NCBI GenBank assembly: GCA_934293375.1
Contig: CAKQYS010000001.1
Location: 62,001 to 126,000, forward strand
DNA: 64,000 nucleotides
Source: an uncultured Lachnospiraceae bacterium
GTDB lineage: Bacteria; Bacillota; Clostridia; Lachnospirales; Lachnospiraceae
Direction: 5' to 3'
Shown in pieces: positions 1 to 8,591 of this stretch. The notes below the pieces were generated by a model, which saw only the letters and a list, made by a program, of their open reading frames with translations, did no database searches and was not told where the DNA came from. Within the stretch, counting starts at the first letter, position 1, and each line of letters begins with the position of its first letter. The position numbers and the translations under genes are program-made.

Positions 1-620
1 CCCCACCGACGCTGTCGTGATTCCTGGACATTTCTGTAATATATGTAGAGGCGCGTTCGGCAGCTGCTGCATCTGGCATATAGAGTGCATTTTTCATAAT
101 CTCGTCTGTGTCAAATGCCTGATCATCTATTTCGATATCTCCAATTGAACGGACATAGGTTGTGAAGCGAACACCTAATTGCCTAAGTGCTTCGATCGCA
201 ATCGCGCCGCCTGCAACACGGCCTATTGTTTCTCGTCCCGAGGATCTGCCTCCGCCACGGTAGTCTCGAAAACCGTATTTTGCATCAAATGTGTAATCTG
301 CATGTCCCGGGCGATAGTAGGAGGCAATTTCACTGTAGTCACCGGAACGCTGGGAGGTATTGCGTACCATCATGGAAATCGGTGTGCCGGTTGTCTGTCC
401 TTCAAAGACTCCGGACAGGATCTCAATCTGATCGGCTTCCTTGCGCGGTGTAGAGAATACTGACTGGCCGGGTTTCCTTCTGTCCATGTATTTCTGGATA
501 ATTTCCTCAGAGATGGGAATTCCGGACGGACATCCGTCTACGACGACTCCGAGTGCTGCACCGTGAGATTCTCCCCAGGTGGTTATTTTATAAATGTTGC
601 CAATACTTGATCCTGCCATA
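1..620 (-). CDS. aroC: Chorismate synthase (C-terminus beyond window edge)
   Basis: Catalyses the last step of the shikimate pathway, EPSP to chorismate, using reduced FMN, in the cytoplasm. Reading leftwards from 620 the protein begins MAGSSIGNIYKITTWGESHG, the family's N-terminal signature. It continues with the RPGHAD segment and the GGGRSSGRET motif that binds FMN and substrate. About 206 residues are visible of a family length near 360, so the C-terminal part lies outside the window. The start was chosen by family alignment. The nearest Shine-Dalgarno-like AAGGAG sits about 26 bases upstream, which is unusually far (see findings). It is transcribed divergently from the gene at 788. The identity is secure; the exact start is less so. 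Confidence 0.95.
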
Positions 621-676
621 TATGTATTCAGAATGTGATCATTCTGCTCCTTTCTATCATCTGTCATATTTCTATA

Positions 677-706
677 ATAGTACAACGAAAAAGAAAGTAT
701 CGTCAA
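677..706 (-). promoter_or_regulatory. Candidate promoter for aroC
   Basis: On the minus strand TTGACG (701-706) is followed after 18 bases by TACTAT (677-682), a reasonable sigma-A promoter about 57 bases upstream of the aroC start. It lies back to back with the promoter of the rightward gene. Assignment is by consensus only. Confidence 0.5.
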
Positions 707-715
707 GAAGAACAG

Positions 716-744
716 TTGCAATCAGAACATATTTACTATATAAT
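716..744 (+). promoter_or_regulatory. Promoter for the 788 gene
   Basis: TTGCAA (716-721), a 17-base spacer and a perfect TATAAT (739-744) lie 43 bases upstream of the start at 788. This is a near-consensus housekeeping promoter. Confidence 0.75.
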
Positions 745-787
745 TCATAACATAGTAAATCTGTAGGAAATGAAAAGAGGGATCGGC

Positions 788-1315
788 ATGACATTGAAAC
801 AGCATGTAATAGATACGATCAAGGAGTGGCAGTTGAAATTGGGAGCATCAGATCATAGTATGGGTTTATATTATCCGAAGCAGTCCTTGTGTCAGTATTT
901 GAAACTAGGAGATCATATTACCGATGATGCGCTTGTAAGACAGGTGATCCGGTATTTCAAGGAAAATGCACCGGAACTTGGAACTGTTTATGTACAGCCG
1001 CATCAGGATAGATTCTGTATTGAGATAGCAGATGAAGGTATGCATTATGTAGAGACGCAGGTGGCAGTTCCGGATTTTTTGCGGGATTTTCTGGCTGCGT
1101 TAAAGACGCAGCAGATGGATGCGATTTTGGCAGTGTTTCAAGAATATGCATTGCATACGGGAGAGCGAGTGATTCAGGAAAAAGAAGAGGATGGATTAGG
1201 AACTGTATTTTTTTTTGAAAGCGGGCAGGCGGATCCGTATGTGTATTGTGTGAATCAGGATGTCTTTGGGATCACATATCATCGGTTTGCAAAAGAAGAT
1301 TTTGAACAATTGTAA
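788..1315 (+). CDS. DUF3877-like conserved protein of unknown function
   Basis: A 175-residue soluble protein with no signal peptide or membrane segment. It resembles the clostridial DUF3877 family, whose function is unknown; I base this on its N-terminal helical region with a GLYYPKQSL segment and its length near 180. The track-length frame opens at 770, but ATG 788 is preferred because an AGAGGG ribosome binding site lies seven bases before it. It has its own strong promoter and runs 15 bases ahead of tcdA, so the two are probably co-transcribed. The link may point to a role in tRNA or stress physiology, but nothing in the sequence shows it. Confidence 0.7.
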   Translation: MTLKQHVIDTIKEWQLKLGASDHSMGLYYPKQSLCQYLKLGDHITDDALVRQVIRYFKENAPELGTVYVQPHQDRFCIEIADEGMHYVETQVAVPDFLRDFLAALKTQQMDAILAVFQEYALHTGERVIQEKEEDGLGTVFFFESGQADPYVYCVNQDVFGITYHRFAKEDFEQL

Positions 1316-1330
1316 AAGGGGTAATATAAC

Positions 1331-2095
1331 ATGTTAAATCAATTTTCCAGAACAGAATTGTTATTGGGAGCAGAAGCAATGGAAAAACTGGCGAAAGCGA
1401 GAGTTGCTGTATTTGGTATTGGTGGTGTTGGCGGATATGTGTGTGAGGCGTTGGCACGAAGTGGTGTGGGTGCACTTGACCTGATCGATGATGATAAGGT
1501 GTGTCTGACGAATCTCAACCGTCAGATTATTGCAACGAGGAGTACCATCGGAAAATATAAGGTGGATGTCATGGAAGAGAGGATATTAGATATTAATCCG
1601 GATGCAAAAGTGGTGAAGCATCAATGTTTCTATCTGCCGGAGACAGCAGATGATTTCCGGTTTGAGGAGTATGACTATGTTGTGGACGCAGTAGATACTG
1701 TGACTGCAAAGATTGCACTTGTGATGCAGGCAAAGGAGGCAGGTGTGCCAATCATCAGCAGTATGGGTGCCGGAAACAAGATGGATGCTTCTGCATTTCA
1801 GGTTGCAGATATTTATAAGACCAAGGTGTGCCCTTTGGCAAAAGTCATGCGCCGGGAACTGAAGAAACGCGATGTAAAGAAGCTGAAGGTTGTGTATTCG
1901 GAAGAACCGGCGATTACACCGATTGACGATATGTCGATCAGCTGTAGGACCCATTGTGTGTGTCCGCCGGGTGCTGCACATAAATGTACAGAAAGAAGAG
2001 CGATTCCTGGGAGCAATGCATTCGTTCCATCCGTGGCAGGTCTTATTCTTGCAGGTGAGGTTGTGAAGGATCTGACGGGATATACATGCAGATAA
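1331..2095 (+). CDS. tcdA: tRNA threonylcarbamoyladenosine dehydratase (TcdA/CsdL)
   Basis: An E1-like enzyme of the ThiF/MoeB/HesA superfamily that uses ATP to cyclise t6A37 to ct6A in ANN-decoding tRNAs. The 254-residue protein has the nucleotide-binding GIGGVGGYVCEALARSG motif near residues 30-46. It also has the DxDxVxxxNxNRQ region (LIDDDKVCLTNLNRQ) and the DAVDTVTAK segment typical of TcdA. A C-terminal cluster of cysteines (CRTHCVCPPGAAHKC) is visible; its role is not known to me. TcdA is separated from MoeB and ThiF by its length and the Lys-rich RRELKKR region. It follows the DUF3877-like gene in the same operon. Confidence 0.92.
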   Translation: MLNQFSRTELLLGAEAMEKLAKARVAVFGIGGVGGYVCEALARSGVGALDLIDDDKVCLTNLNRQIIATRSTIGKYKVDVMEERILDINPDAKVVKHQCFYLPETADDFRFEEYDYVVDAVDTVTAKIALVMQAKEAGVPIISSMGAGNKMDASAFQVADIYKTKVCPLAKVMRRELKKRDVKKLKVVYSEEPAITPIDDMSISCRTHCVCPPGAAHKCTERRAIPGSNAFVPSVAGLILAGEVVKDLTGYTCR

Positions 2096-2221
2096 GCAAG
2101 AAAGTCTATATGCAGGCATAGTGAATGGAGCTATAAGAACTGAGGCATCAGGTATAGATAATGCAATACGGTAAATACTAAGATAAATGAAATGACATAC
2201 TGATAGAATGGAGATTGTTCT

Positions 2222-3142
2222 ATGTACGATTTAATAATTGTCGGTGCAGGTCCTGCCGGACTTTCTGCAGCGGTATATGCAAAGCGGGCAATGTTGTCGG
2301 TCCTGCTCGTAGAGAAAAATGGATATGGCGGAGGACAGATCGTCAACACAGAGAAGGTTGACAACTATCTTGGTCTGCCCGGTGTCAGTGGATTTGAACT
2401 GGCACTGAAATTTCAGGAACATGTGAAGCAGCTTGGTGTAGAAATGCGAACTGCAGATGTGATGAATGTACAACGGGACGGAAAATGCTGGAAGGTTTTA
2501 TTTGCCAATGGCGAGGCAGAACAGACAAAAACAATACTGGTTGCGACGGGAAGCTCGTACCGGAAGCTGGGAATCCCGGGTGAGCGGGAGTTTGCAGGAC
2601 GCGGTGTATCGTATTGTGCAACTTGTGATGGGGCATTTTATAAAGATAAGGCTGTAGCAGTGATTGGTGGCGGAGATGTTGCAGTCGGGGATGCTCTGTA
2701 TTTGTCAAACATCTGTGAGAAGGTCTATCTGATTCATAGAAGAGATACATTGCGGGCTGCTGAGTCATTGCAGGACAAGCTGTTTTCCACCGAAAATATC
2801 ACATTTTTGTCGAGATGTGTGGCGGAAGAGATTGCTGGGGAGCAGATAGTGGATACGCTTCGCATACGAAAAAATGAGACAGGACAGATACAGGATATTG
2901 CAGTATCCGGAGTATTTGTGGCAGTTGGAATGTCTCCGCAGACTGATTTTGTCAAAGGACTTTTAGAGATGGAAGAAAGCGGACATATCAAGGCAACTGA
3001 GGATTGTGTGACGAGTGCACCGGGGATTTTTGTGGCTGGGGATTCGAGAACGAAGCAGGTCAGACAGCTTGTGACTGCTGTTGCGGATGGTGCTTGTGCA
3101 ATGCGGTCGATCGAAATGTATTTAAGTGCTTTACAAGTATAA
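2222..3142 (+). CDS. trxB: Thioredoxin reductase
   Basis: A flavoenzyme passing electrons from NADPH to thioredoxin. The 306-residue protein starts with the FAD dinucleotide-binding GAGPAG motif (residues 8-13). The redox-active pair is C132-A-T-C135, followed by DGAFY. The NADPH domain has GGGDVAVGDALYLS and HRRDTLRA, the latter typical of NADPH use. A C-terminal FAD motif GIFVAGDSR closes the protein. The usual glutamate after the GGGDxAV motif is replaced by Gly-Asp, a minor change. The stop codon overlaps the promoter that serves rpsO. Confidence 0.95.
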   Translation: MYDLIIVGAGPAGLSAAVYAKRAMLSVLLVEKNGYGGGQIVNTEKVDNYLGLPGVSGFELALKFQEHVKQLGVEMRTADVMNVQRDGKCWKVLFANGEAEQTKTILVATGSSYRKLGIPGEREFAGRGVSYCATCDGAFYKDKAVAVIGGGDVAVGDALYLSNICEKVYLIHRRDTLRAAESLQDKLFSTENITFLSRCVAEEIAGEQIVDTLRIRKNETGQIQDIAVSGVFVAVGMSPQTDFVKGLLEMEESGHIKATEDCVTSAPGIFVAGDSRTKQVRQLVTAVADGACAMRSIEMYLSALQV

Positions 3143-3158
3143 TGGCATGTGTTATAAT
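3130..3158 (+). promoter_or_regulatory. Promoter of rpsO inside the trxB 3' end
   Basis: TTTACA (3130-3135), a 17-base spacer and TATAAT (3153-3158) form a near-perfect promoter. It overlaps the last codons of trxB and leaves an approximately 100-base leader before rpsO at 3265. S15 leaders are autoregulatory in several phyla; I see no clear pseudoknot to assign here. Confidence 0.8.
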
Positions 3159-3264
3159 GTCTGAAGTTTTGGAACTACCCATTTCCACGATGCAGGATAC
3201 TCCAACCTGTTTCACAGATTTGGGCGTACCGGAATGTATTATATTTTATAGGAGGATTGTAATT

Positions 3265-3531
3265 ATGATTACAACAGCACAGAAGGCTGAGATCATCAAG
3301 GAGTATGGTCGCAGTGAGGGTGACACAGGTTCACCAGAGGTACAGGTAGCATTATTAACAGCAAGAATCAACGATCTGAATGAGCATTTCAAGTCTCATC
3401 CAAAGGATCATCATTCAAAGCGCGGTCTGTTAAAGATGGTTGGTCAGAGACGTAACCTGTTAGCATACCTGAAGAAGTGCGACATCGAGAGATATCGTTC
3501 ATTGATCGAGAGATTAGGATTAAGAAAGTAA
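3265..3531 (+). CDS. rpsO: 30S ribosomal protein S15
   Basis: Primary binding protein of the central domain of 16S rRNA and part of intersubunit bridge B4. The 88 residues match the family length, with the conserved GDTGSPEVQVALLTARI, HxxDHHSKRGLL and GQRRNLLAYL segments. The open frame extends back to 3004 inside trxB, but the true start is ATG 3265, seven bases after AGGAGG (3250-3255). It is a single-gene transcription unit with its own promoter and a terminator at 3546. Confidence 0.97.
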   Translation: MITTAQKAEIIKEYGRSEGDTGSPEVQVALLTARINDLNEHFKSHPKDHHSKRGLLKMVGQRRNLLAYLKKCDIERYRSLIERLGLRK

Positions 3532-3545
3532 TAATTACTTACAAG

Positions 3546-3575
3546 AGGTCATATCCGTATGGGTATGACCTTTTT
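3546..3575 (+). terminator. Rho-independent terminator after rpsO
   Basis: AGGTCATA-CC/GG-TATGACCT hairpin (10 base pairs with a short loop) followed directly by TTTTT. It lies between the convergent rpsO and AraC genes. Confidence 0.88.
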
Positions 3576-3580
3576 GTATG

Positions 3581-4324
3581 CTATAGACTGGTGGATCGTA
3601 TATTACCACTCTGGTAGGAGGATGGAGTCATGCCTGTATGTTTTTTGAAAATCGATGAGAAATAGCTTTGATTTGGAAAAGCCAAAATATGTGCAATCTC
3701 TGCAGGACTATACTCTGAATATAGCAGCATATTCTGCGCAGTTTCGATTTTTTTATGTTGTATATAGTTGCTGATCGTGTAGCCTGTCTCGGCATGGAAC
3801 AGGCGTGACAGGTAATTTGGGGAGAGATGAACCAAGTCGGCAAGATCATTGATCAGAATCTTTGTGTGCAGATGGTCATAAATATAGTCTAAGCATTTTC
3901 TTACATGGATAGAGTCAATTTGGTTGTTGTGAAGCTTTTGCATTCTCTTTGCATAATCGATGCACATGGTGTAATGCAGTTTAGAGATCACTGCTGAATC
4001 TTTGCACTGATCGGCTTTTCGTATATAGAAATCACTTAGGGTATATGCAGATGTATGTTCCATGCCTCCTTCAATGCAGTATCTGGAAATGAGTGCTGCA
4101 GTAATGGCAAAATGATATTTTAAACTCTGGAGAGGTTTGTCAGAGAGTGTACCGAGACCGGGTCTATCTGCAAGCCCCCCTTGTTTGAAATTGTTTTCTA
4201 CCGCCCTCAGATTACCCTGCCGGATCGCAATATAAAAAGCCAGTTCCGGATTATAGGGTGCATGAACGGTTTCTGTTTCTCTGTGTATATATTCCTGATA
4301 GACCAGTTCCTGTTGTAGTTCCAT
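3581..4324 (-). CDS. AraC-family transcriptional regulator
   Basis: A 247-residue DNA-binding regulator. Residues 150-247 form the double helix-turn-helix AraC domain (LADLVHLSPNYLSRLFHAET, then AEIAHILAFPNQSYFSSIFK and a terminal TGMTPSSYQ). The N-terminal 150 residues are helical with no cupin pattern, as in AraC proteins lacking a classical sugar pocket. It is divergent from the GH5 glycosidase, which it probably controls; a pair of direct repeats lies in the shared intergenic region. Its inducer cannot be read from the sequence. Confidence 0.9.
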   Translation of the reverse strand: MELQQELVYQEYIHRETETVHAPYNPELAFYIAIRQGNLRAVENNFKQGGLADRPGLGTLSDKPLQSLKYHFAITAALISRYCIEGGMEHTSAYTLSDFYIRKADQCKDSAVISKLHYTMCIDYAKRMQKLHNNQIDSIHVRKCLDYIYDHLHTKILINDLADLVHLSPNYLSRLFHAETGYTISNYIQHKKIETAQNMLLYSEYSPAEIAHILAFPNQSYFSSIFKKHTGMTPSSYQSGNIRSTSL

Positions 4325-4411
4325 GCATATTGCCCCCTGTCATATGTATTAAAATACTGAATTTACTTTGTAGATTATAACACAATTACGAAAAAAAAGA
4401 TAGAATAAGGA

Positions 4412-4453
4412 TATAAATGAGATCAATAGGTATGGTATAAATGAGACAACAGG
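4412..4453. repeat. Tandem direct repeats upstream of the GH5 gene (candidate AraC operator)
   Basis: Two copies of TATAAATGAGA followed by a CAA-AGG tail occur at 4412-4430 and 4436-4453, spaced 24 bases start to start. They lie between the divergent AraC and GH5 genes. Paired direct half-sites about two helical turns apart are the usual layout for AraC-family operators, so this is the best operator candidate; binding itself is inference. Confidence 0.5.
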
Positions 4454-4508
4454 AACAAGTAGACATTTAGAGGTAAACATAAAAAGCATCAAAGAAAGGG
4501 GTATCATT

Positions 4509-5528
4509 ATGGAATTAAAGAGAGGTATTAATTTAGGTGGTTTTTTATCACAGTGCGAATATGAGCAGGAGCATTATGAGACATTTATTGGGGAAGATGA
4601 TATCAGGACAATTCATGACTGGGGATTTGATCATGTAAGGATCCCGGTGGATTATGAGGTGCTTGAGAATGAAGTGGGTGAAGAAAGACCGGATGGCTAT
4701 AGAGTGTTAAAGCGTGTGATTGACTGGTGTCAGACATATGGACTAAATGCTATTATCGATCTGCATAAGGCATGTGGTTATGATTTCAATGATGCAGGAA
4801 ACGCGGATAAGAATAATTTGTTTACTGATGAGAGGCTGCAGATGCGATACCTGAATCTCTGGTCTAAGATTGCAAACGCATTTGGAGCCTATGACTGCGT
4901 TGCATTTGAACTGCTTAATGAAGTCGTAGAGTCTCAAAATGCAGCCCGTTGGAATCGCCTGATTCAAAGAACTGTTGGTGTAATCAGAATTGCATCAAAG
5001 ACGGCACCGATCATTTATGGTGGAATTATGTGGAACAGTGCGAAGACATTGAAGCTTTTGGATAAGCCGAATGATGAAAATATTATTTTTACCTTCCATT
5101 TTTATGAGCCGCTGATCTTCACGCATCAGAAGGCTTACTGGGTAAAGAATATGAATATGACCAGAGATGTGCAATATCCGGGCACAAAAAAGTATTATGA
5201 TGCACTTTCAGCTGAGATTGGAGAGCAGGGGCTGGGTGTTATCGAGGCAGAATCGCAGGATATGGGACCTGAGTTTATGCGGGAGATGATGCAGGAGGCA
5301 GTCAGTGCGGCAAAGAATGCCGGTGTATCCTTGTATTGTGGAGAGTTCGGCGTGATTGACCGTGCACCTATCGAAGATACTGAAAGATGGTTTAGGGATG
5401 TAGATATGGTATTTCGAGAATTTAATATAGGATGTGCGGTATGGAATTACAAGAATAAGGATTTTGGTATTGCAGATGCACATTATGATGGGATCCGTAA
5501 GGAACTGATCTCTATCTGGAATCAGTAA
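4509..5528 (+). CDS. Glycoside hydrolase family 5 (cellulase-type), intracellular
   Basis: A 339-residue TIM-barrel beta-glycosidase. Conserved GH5 motifs are present in order: RGINLGG at the N-terminus, HVRIPVDY on the first barrel strands, DLHKACGYD, the acid/base glutamate E138 in ELLNEVV, a HFYEP histidine, and the nucleophile E279 in CGEFGV. There is no signal peptide or carbohydrate-binding module, so it likely acts in the cytoplasm on imported oligosaccharides such as beta-glucan fragments. It has a good ribosome binding site (AAAGGGG), is transcribed alone, and lies opposite the AraC gene. The exact substrate cannot be read. Confidence 0.9.
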   Translation: MELKRGINLGGFLSQCEYEQEHYETFIGEDDIRTIHDWGFDHVRIPVDYEVLENEVGEERPDGYRVLKRVIDWCQTYGLNAIIDLHKACGYDFNDAGNADKNNLFTDERLQMRYLNLWSKIANAFGAYDCVAFELLNEVVESQNAARWNRLIQRTVGVIRIASKTAPIIYGGIMWNSAKTLKLLDKPNDENIIFTFHFYEPLIFTHQKAYWVKNMNMTRDVQYPGTKKYYDALSAEIGEQGLGVIEAESQDMGPEFMREMMQEAVSAAKNAGVSLYCGEFGVIDRAPIEDTERWFRDVDMVFREFNIGCAVWNYKNKDFGIADAHYDGIRKELISIWNQ

Positions 5529-5538
5529 AACATTTAAA

Positions 5539-5578
5539 ATAGCTGTATCATGTTGATGATACGGCTATTTCCTTTTTG
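5539..5578 (+). terminator. Rho-independent terminator after the GH5 gene
   Basis: ATAGCTGTATCAT / ATGATACGGCTAT hairpin with a short loop, followed by TTTCCTTTTTG. Confidence 0.85.
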
Positions 5579-5661
5579 TGTATATCGTGATAGAATAGGT
5601 GTAATATGCAATGATAAAAGCAAGCATGGATGCTATGAACAAAAGATAGGGGGAGATTGTT

Positions 5662-6849
5662 TTGAACAGAAAATTATTATGCTGCACAATGCTCTGCGTA
5701 CTTATGCTGTGGGTGCTTACGGGTTGTGGAGCAGTCAAAGAACCGGATGATTATGCATCAAATGATGGATATGGAACAGAAGATTCGACAGGGAATGCCG
5801 TATCTGATACGGGGATGCAGCCGATTGCCAAAGAGAATATTAAAGTTGCGGTCCTTTATATTTCTGATCCGTCAGAGGGGAGCGGATATTCCTATACACA
5901 TGATCTGGGAATTGTGGGAATGCAGAGTAATCTGGGACTTGCGGATGATCAGATCGAAAGAAAGATCGTAGATGACAGTGATGCGGATGCAACGCAGAAA
6001 TGTATCGAAGAATGCATTGCAGATGGATGCAATGTGATCTTTACAACAAGCTGGGGTTATATGGAAACAACAGCAAAGATGGCAGAGAAGTATCCCGATG
6101 TTTATTTCTCACATGGTACAGGTTATATGTCCAATGGATCAAACTTTAATAATTATTTCGGCAGGATCTATCAGGCAAGATATCTGAGTGGAATTGTGGC
6201 CGGAATGAACACGACATCTAACAAGATTGGGTATGTGGCAGCGATGGATACCTCAAATTCAGAGGTGACAGGTGGCATAGATGCATTTGCAATCGGCGTG
6301 GCATCCGTCAATCCGGATGCACAGGTGAATGTGGTGGTGACGAACAGCTGGTATGATCCTGAGGCGGAAGAGGCTGCAGCAAAGAAACTTCTGGATATGG
6401 GATGTGATGTGATGGCACAGCATTGTGATACTCCATATCCGATGACATTGGCACAGGATAAGGGTGTCTATGGAATTGGATATAATTCCGATATGAGTAA
6501 GGAAACGCCGGATGCTTGTTTGTGCAGCGTGATCTGGAACTGGAGTGCATACTATACTTCTGCAGTGCAGAGTATCATTGACGGCAGCTGGGATGGTTCT
6601 AATTATTATGGCGGTATGGCAGAGGGATTGGTTCAGCTGACAGATCTGGCTGCGTTTGCGGCACCTGGCACGCAGGAGAAGGTGGATGAAGCAAAGGCCG
6701 AAATCCTGGGAGGAACCTGCAATGTATTTGATGGTGTGTTAGAGACGAATGATGGTAAAACAGTAGGTACAGAAGGGGCGACACTGGACGATGCAACGAT
6801 CACCGGCAGCCTGAACTGGTACTATAAGAATGTTGTCGTAGTTGAGTAG
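5662..6849 (+). CDS. BMP-family solute-binding lipoprotein
   Basis: A 395-residue lipoprotein of the basic membrane protein (BMP/PnrA-like) group, which typically binds nucleosides. It begins at TTG 5662, eight bases after GGGGGAG. A hydrophobic signal ends in the lipobox LTGC, with lipidated Cys22, followed by an acidic linker. The periplasmic-binding fold starts near residue 55 (KVAVLYISDP) and includes the GYMETTAKMAEKYPDVYF and GIVAGM segments usual in this family. No ABC ATPase or permease lies next to it. The next gene, 10 bases on, is a chemoreceptor, so the protein may serve as a ligand-presenting sensor rather than, or as well as, a transporter subunit. Confidence 0.9.
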   Translation: MNRKLLCCTMLCVLMLWVLTGCGAVKEPDDYASNDGYGTEDSTGNAVSDTGMQPIAKENIKVAVLYISDPSEGSGYSYTHDLGIVGMQSNLGLADDQIERKIVDDSDADATQKCIEECIADGCNVIFTTSWGYMETTAKMAEKYPDVYFSHGTGYMSNGSNFNNYFGRIYQARYLSGIVAGMNTTSNKIGYVAAMDTSNSEVTGGIDAFAIGVASVNPDAQVNVVVTNSWYDPEAEEAAAKKLLDMGCDVMAQHCDTPYPMTLAQDKGVYGIGYNSDMSKETPDACLCSVIWNWSAYYTSAVQSIIDGSWDGSNYYGGMAEGLVQLTDLAAFAAPGTQEKVDEAKAEILGGTCNVFDGVLETNDGKTVGTEGATLDDATITGSLNWYYKNVVVVE

Positions 6850-6859
6850 GGGGGACAAT

Positions 6860-8569
6860 ATGAGAGCTAAATTAAAATACAAGTTATTGATCTGTTCATT
6901 ACTTCCGGTTGTTGTACTTGGACTGATCGTAATCATAATAGCAAATACTTATATTAAGAATGCAATTATAGGAAAGGCTGAAGAATCTTTGAAAGCGGCT
7001 GCGGTTGCGACTCTGGCAGCGTACGACCAGAATGCAGGATCCTATATTGAAGCTGAAAACGGCAATATATGGAAGGGGAGCTACAATGTATCCCAGTCTG
7101 AGACACTGGTGGATACGATCAAGGAAAATTCAGGCGTAGATGTAACATTTTTCTATGGTGAGAAGAGAATTATGACATCAGCATTTGATCATAATAACGA
7201 GCGGATCTTAGGAAGCCCGGCCGGTAAGAAAATAGTGAATGAAGTGCTGAATCAGGGACATCAGTATTTCAGCCGGAATGTATCTATGGATGGCGTAAGC
7301 TGTTATGGATATTATGTGCCGGTGTATCAGAATGGAGACAATACAACACCGATCGGTATGATCTATGCCGGACAAAAGAAGTCAGAGATCTTGTCGGATA
7401 TTCAGAAGATTATCTGGTCAGTGGTGGTATTGGTAGTGATTGTAACATTGATCTGTATGATTGTGGTGAGCCTTTATGCAACAACGATCGCAAATGGTAT
7501 TCGGCGTAGCGTTGAGAGTGTGAAGGAGGTTTCAGAGGGAAATCTTAATGTTCAGATAGATACGAGATATCAGAACCGAAAGGACGAGATCGGCGATCTG
7601 ACGAGAGCTGTGATGAATTTGCAGAATGCACTGCAGACGATCATCGGTGGTATCAGCGAGAGTACAGAGCATATTATTGTAGCATCTGATTATCTGATGG
7701 ATACATCCGGCGAGACCGGAGAGAATATGAAGAGTGTGAAGAGTGCGGTTGATATGATCACGGAAGGTGCAAATAAGCAGGCCGAGGATACCAAAACGGC
7801 ATCGGATCAGATCGGTTATATGGGTGAACTGATCATACAGACAGAGAATGAGGCAACAGGACTGCGAGCACAGACAGATGTTATGAAGCAGTCAAGCGAT
7901 GTTGCTTCCGATTCATTAGCGTCACTGATTCGTATCAGTGAGGATGTACGGCAGGCGGTTGACACGATTGCTGCTCAGACAGATGAAACAAATGAATCTG
8001 CAAAACAGATTCAGATTGCATCAGATTTTATTTCTGAAATTGCAGAACAGACCAATCTGCTGGCATTGAATGCAAGTATTGAGGCAGCAAGAGCCGGAGA
8101 AGCCGGTAAAGGCTTTGCGGTTGTTGCGTCAGAGATTCAGAAGCTGGCAGAACAGACGAATACGGCAAGCGGAAGTATCAATGCATCTGTGGATACTCTG
8201 ATCCATAACTCTGAACAGGTGGTAGAGACCATGAGCAGGATCCACAAGGTAATTGAGACACAGAATACACATTTGACGGATACAACAGATACGATGGATA
8301 GTCTGATGACACAGCTACAGTCGTCTATTATGGCTATTCACAGTATCAGTGATAAAACACAGGCATTGGAGAATGCCAGAAACCAGATTGTGCATGTGAT
8401 CGATGCGTTGGCTTCGATTGCACAGGACAATGTGGCAAGCACAGAACAGACCAATGCGGTGATCATAGAGATTGCAGACCGGTTTCAGGCTCTGGATACA
8501 TCTGCACAGAAGCTTAGGGAGACAGCAGATATGCTGGTATCCAATATAGGACAATTTTCGTTAGCATAG
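6860..8569 (+). CDS. Methyl-accepting chemotaxis protein
   Basis: A 569-residue transmembrane chemoreceptor. TM1 is at about residues 7-30, an extracellular single-Cache domain follows to about 183, TM2 is at 184-210, then HAMP and a long coiled-coil signalling domain. The conserved hairpin tip (EQTNLLALNASIEAARAGE) lies near residues 395-415. The frame opens at a TTG at 6842, but ATG 6860 is preferred because a GGGGGG ribosome binding site precedes it. It sits directly behind the BMP lipoprotein, so the Cache domain may read that protein. It implies flagellar motility. Confidence 0.93.
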   Translation: MRAKLKYKLLICSLLPVVVLGLIVIIIANTYIKNAIIGKAEESLKAAAVATLAAYDQNAGSYIEAENGNIWKGSYNVSQSETLVDTIKENSGVDVTFFYGEKRIMTSAFDHNNERILGSPAGKKIVNEVLNQGHQYFSRNVSMDGVSCYGYYVPVYQNGDNTTPIGMIYAGQKKSEILSDIQKIIWSVVVLVVIVTLICMIVVSLYATTIANGIRRSVESVKEVSEGNLNVQIDTRYQNRKDEIGDLTRAVMNLQNALQTIIGGISESTEHIIVASDYLMDTSGETGENMKSVKSAVDMITEGANKQAEDTKTASDQIGYMGELIIQTENEATGLRAQTDVMKQSSDVASDSLASLIRISEDVRQAVDTIAAQTDETNESAKQIQIASDFISEIAEQTNLLALNASIEAARAGEAGKGFAVVASEIQKLAEQTNTASGSINASVDTLIHNSEQVVETMSRIHKVIETQNTHLTDTTDTMDSLMTQLQSSIMAIHSISDKTQALENARNQIVHVIDALASIAQDNVASTEQTNAVIIEIADRFQALDTSAQKLRETADMLVSNIGQFSLA

Positions 8570-8591
8570 ATTTGGCAGGAGGTTTGGACAG

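Noticed and set aside
1586..2119. 177-residue minus-strand open frame in tcdA
   Set aside because: It lies opposite a well-supported conserved gene and has no ribosome binding site or recognisable motif; it is a shadow.
3004..3264. Upstream extension of the rpsO open frame, giving a 175-residue protein
   Set aside because: The extension lies inside trxB and the rpsO leader, while a strong ribosome binding site and the family length place the start at 3265.
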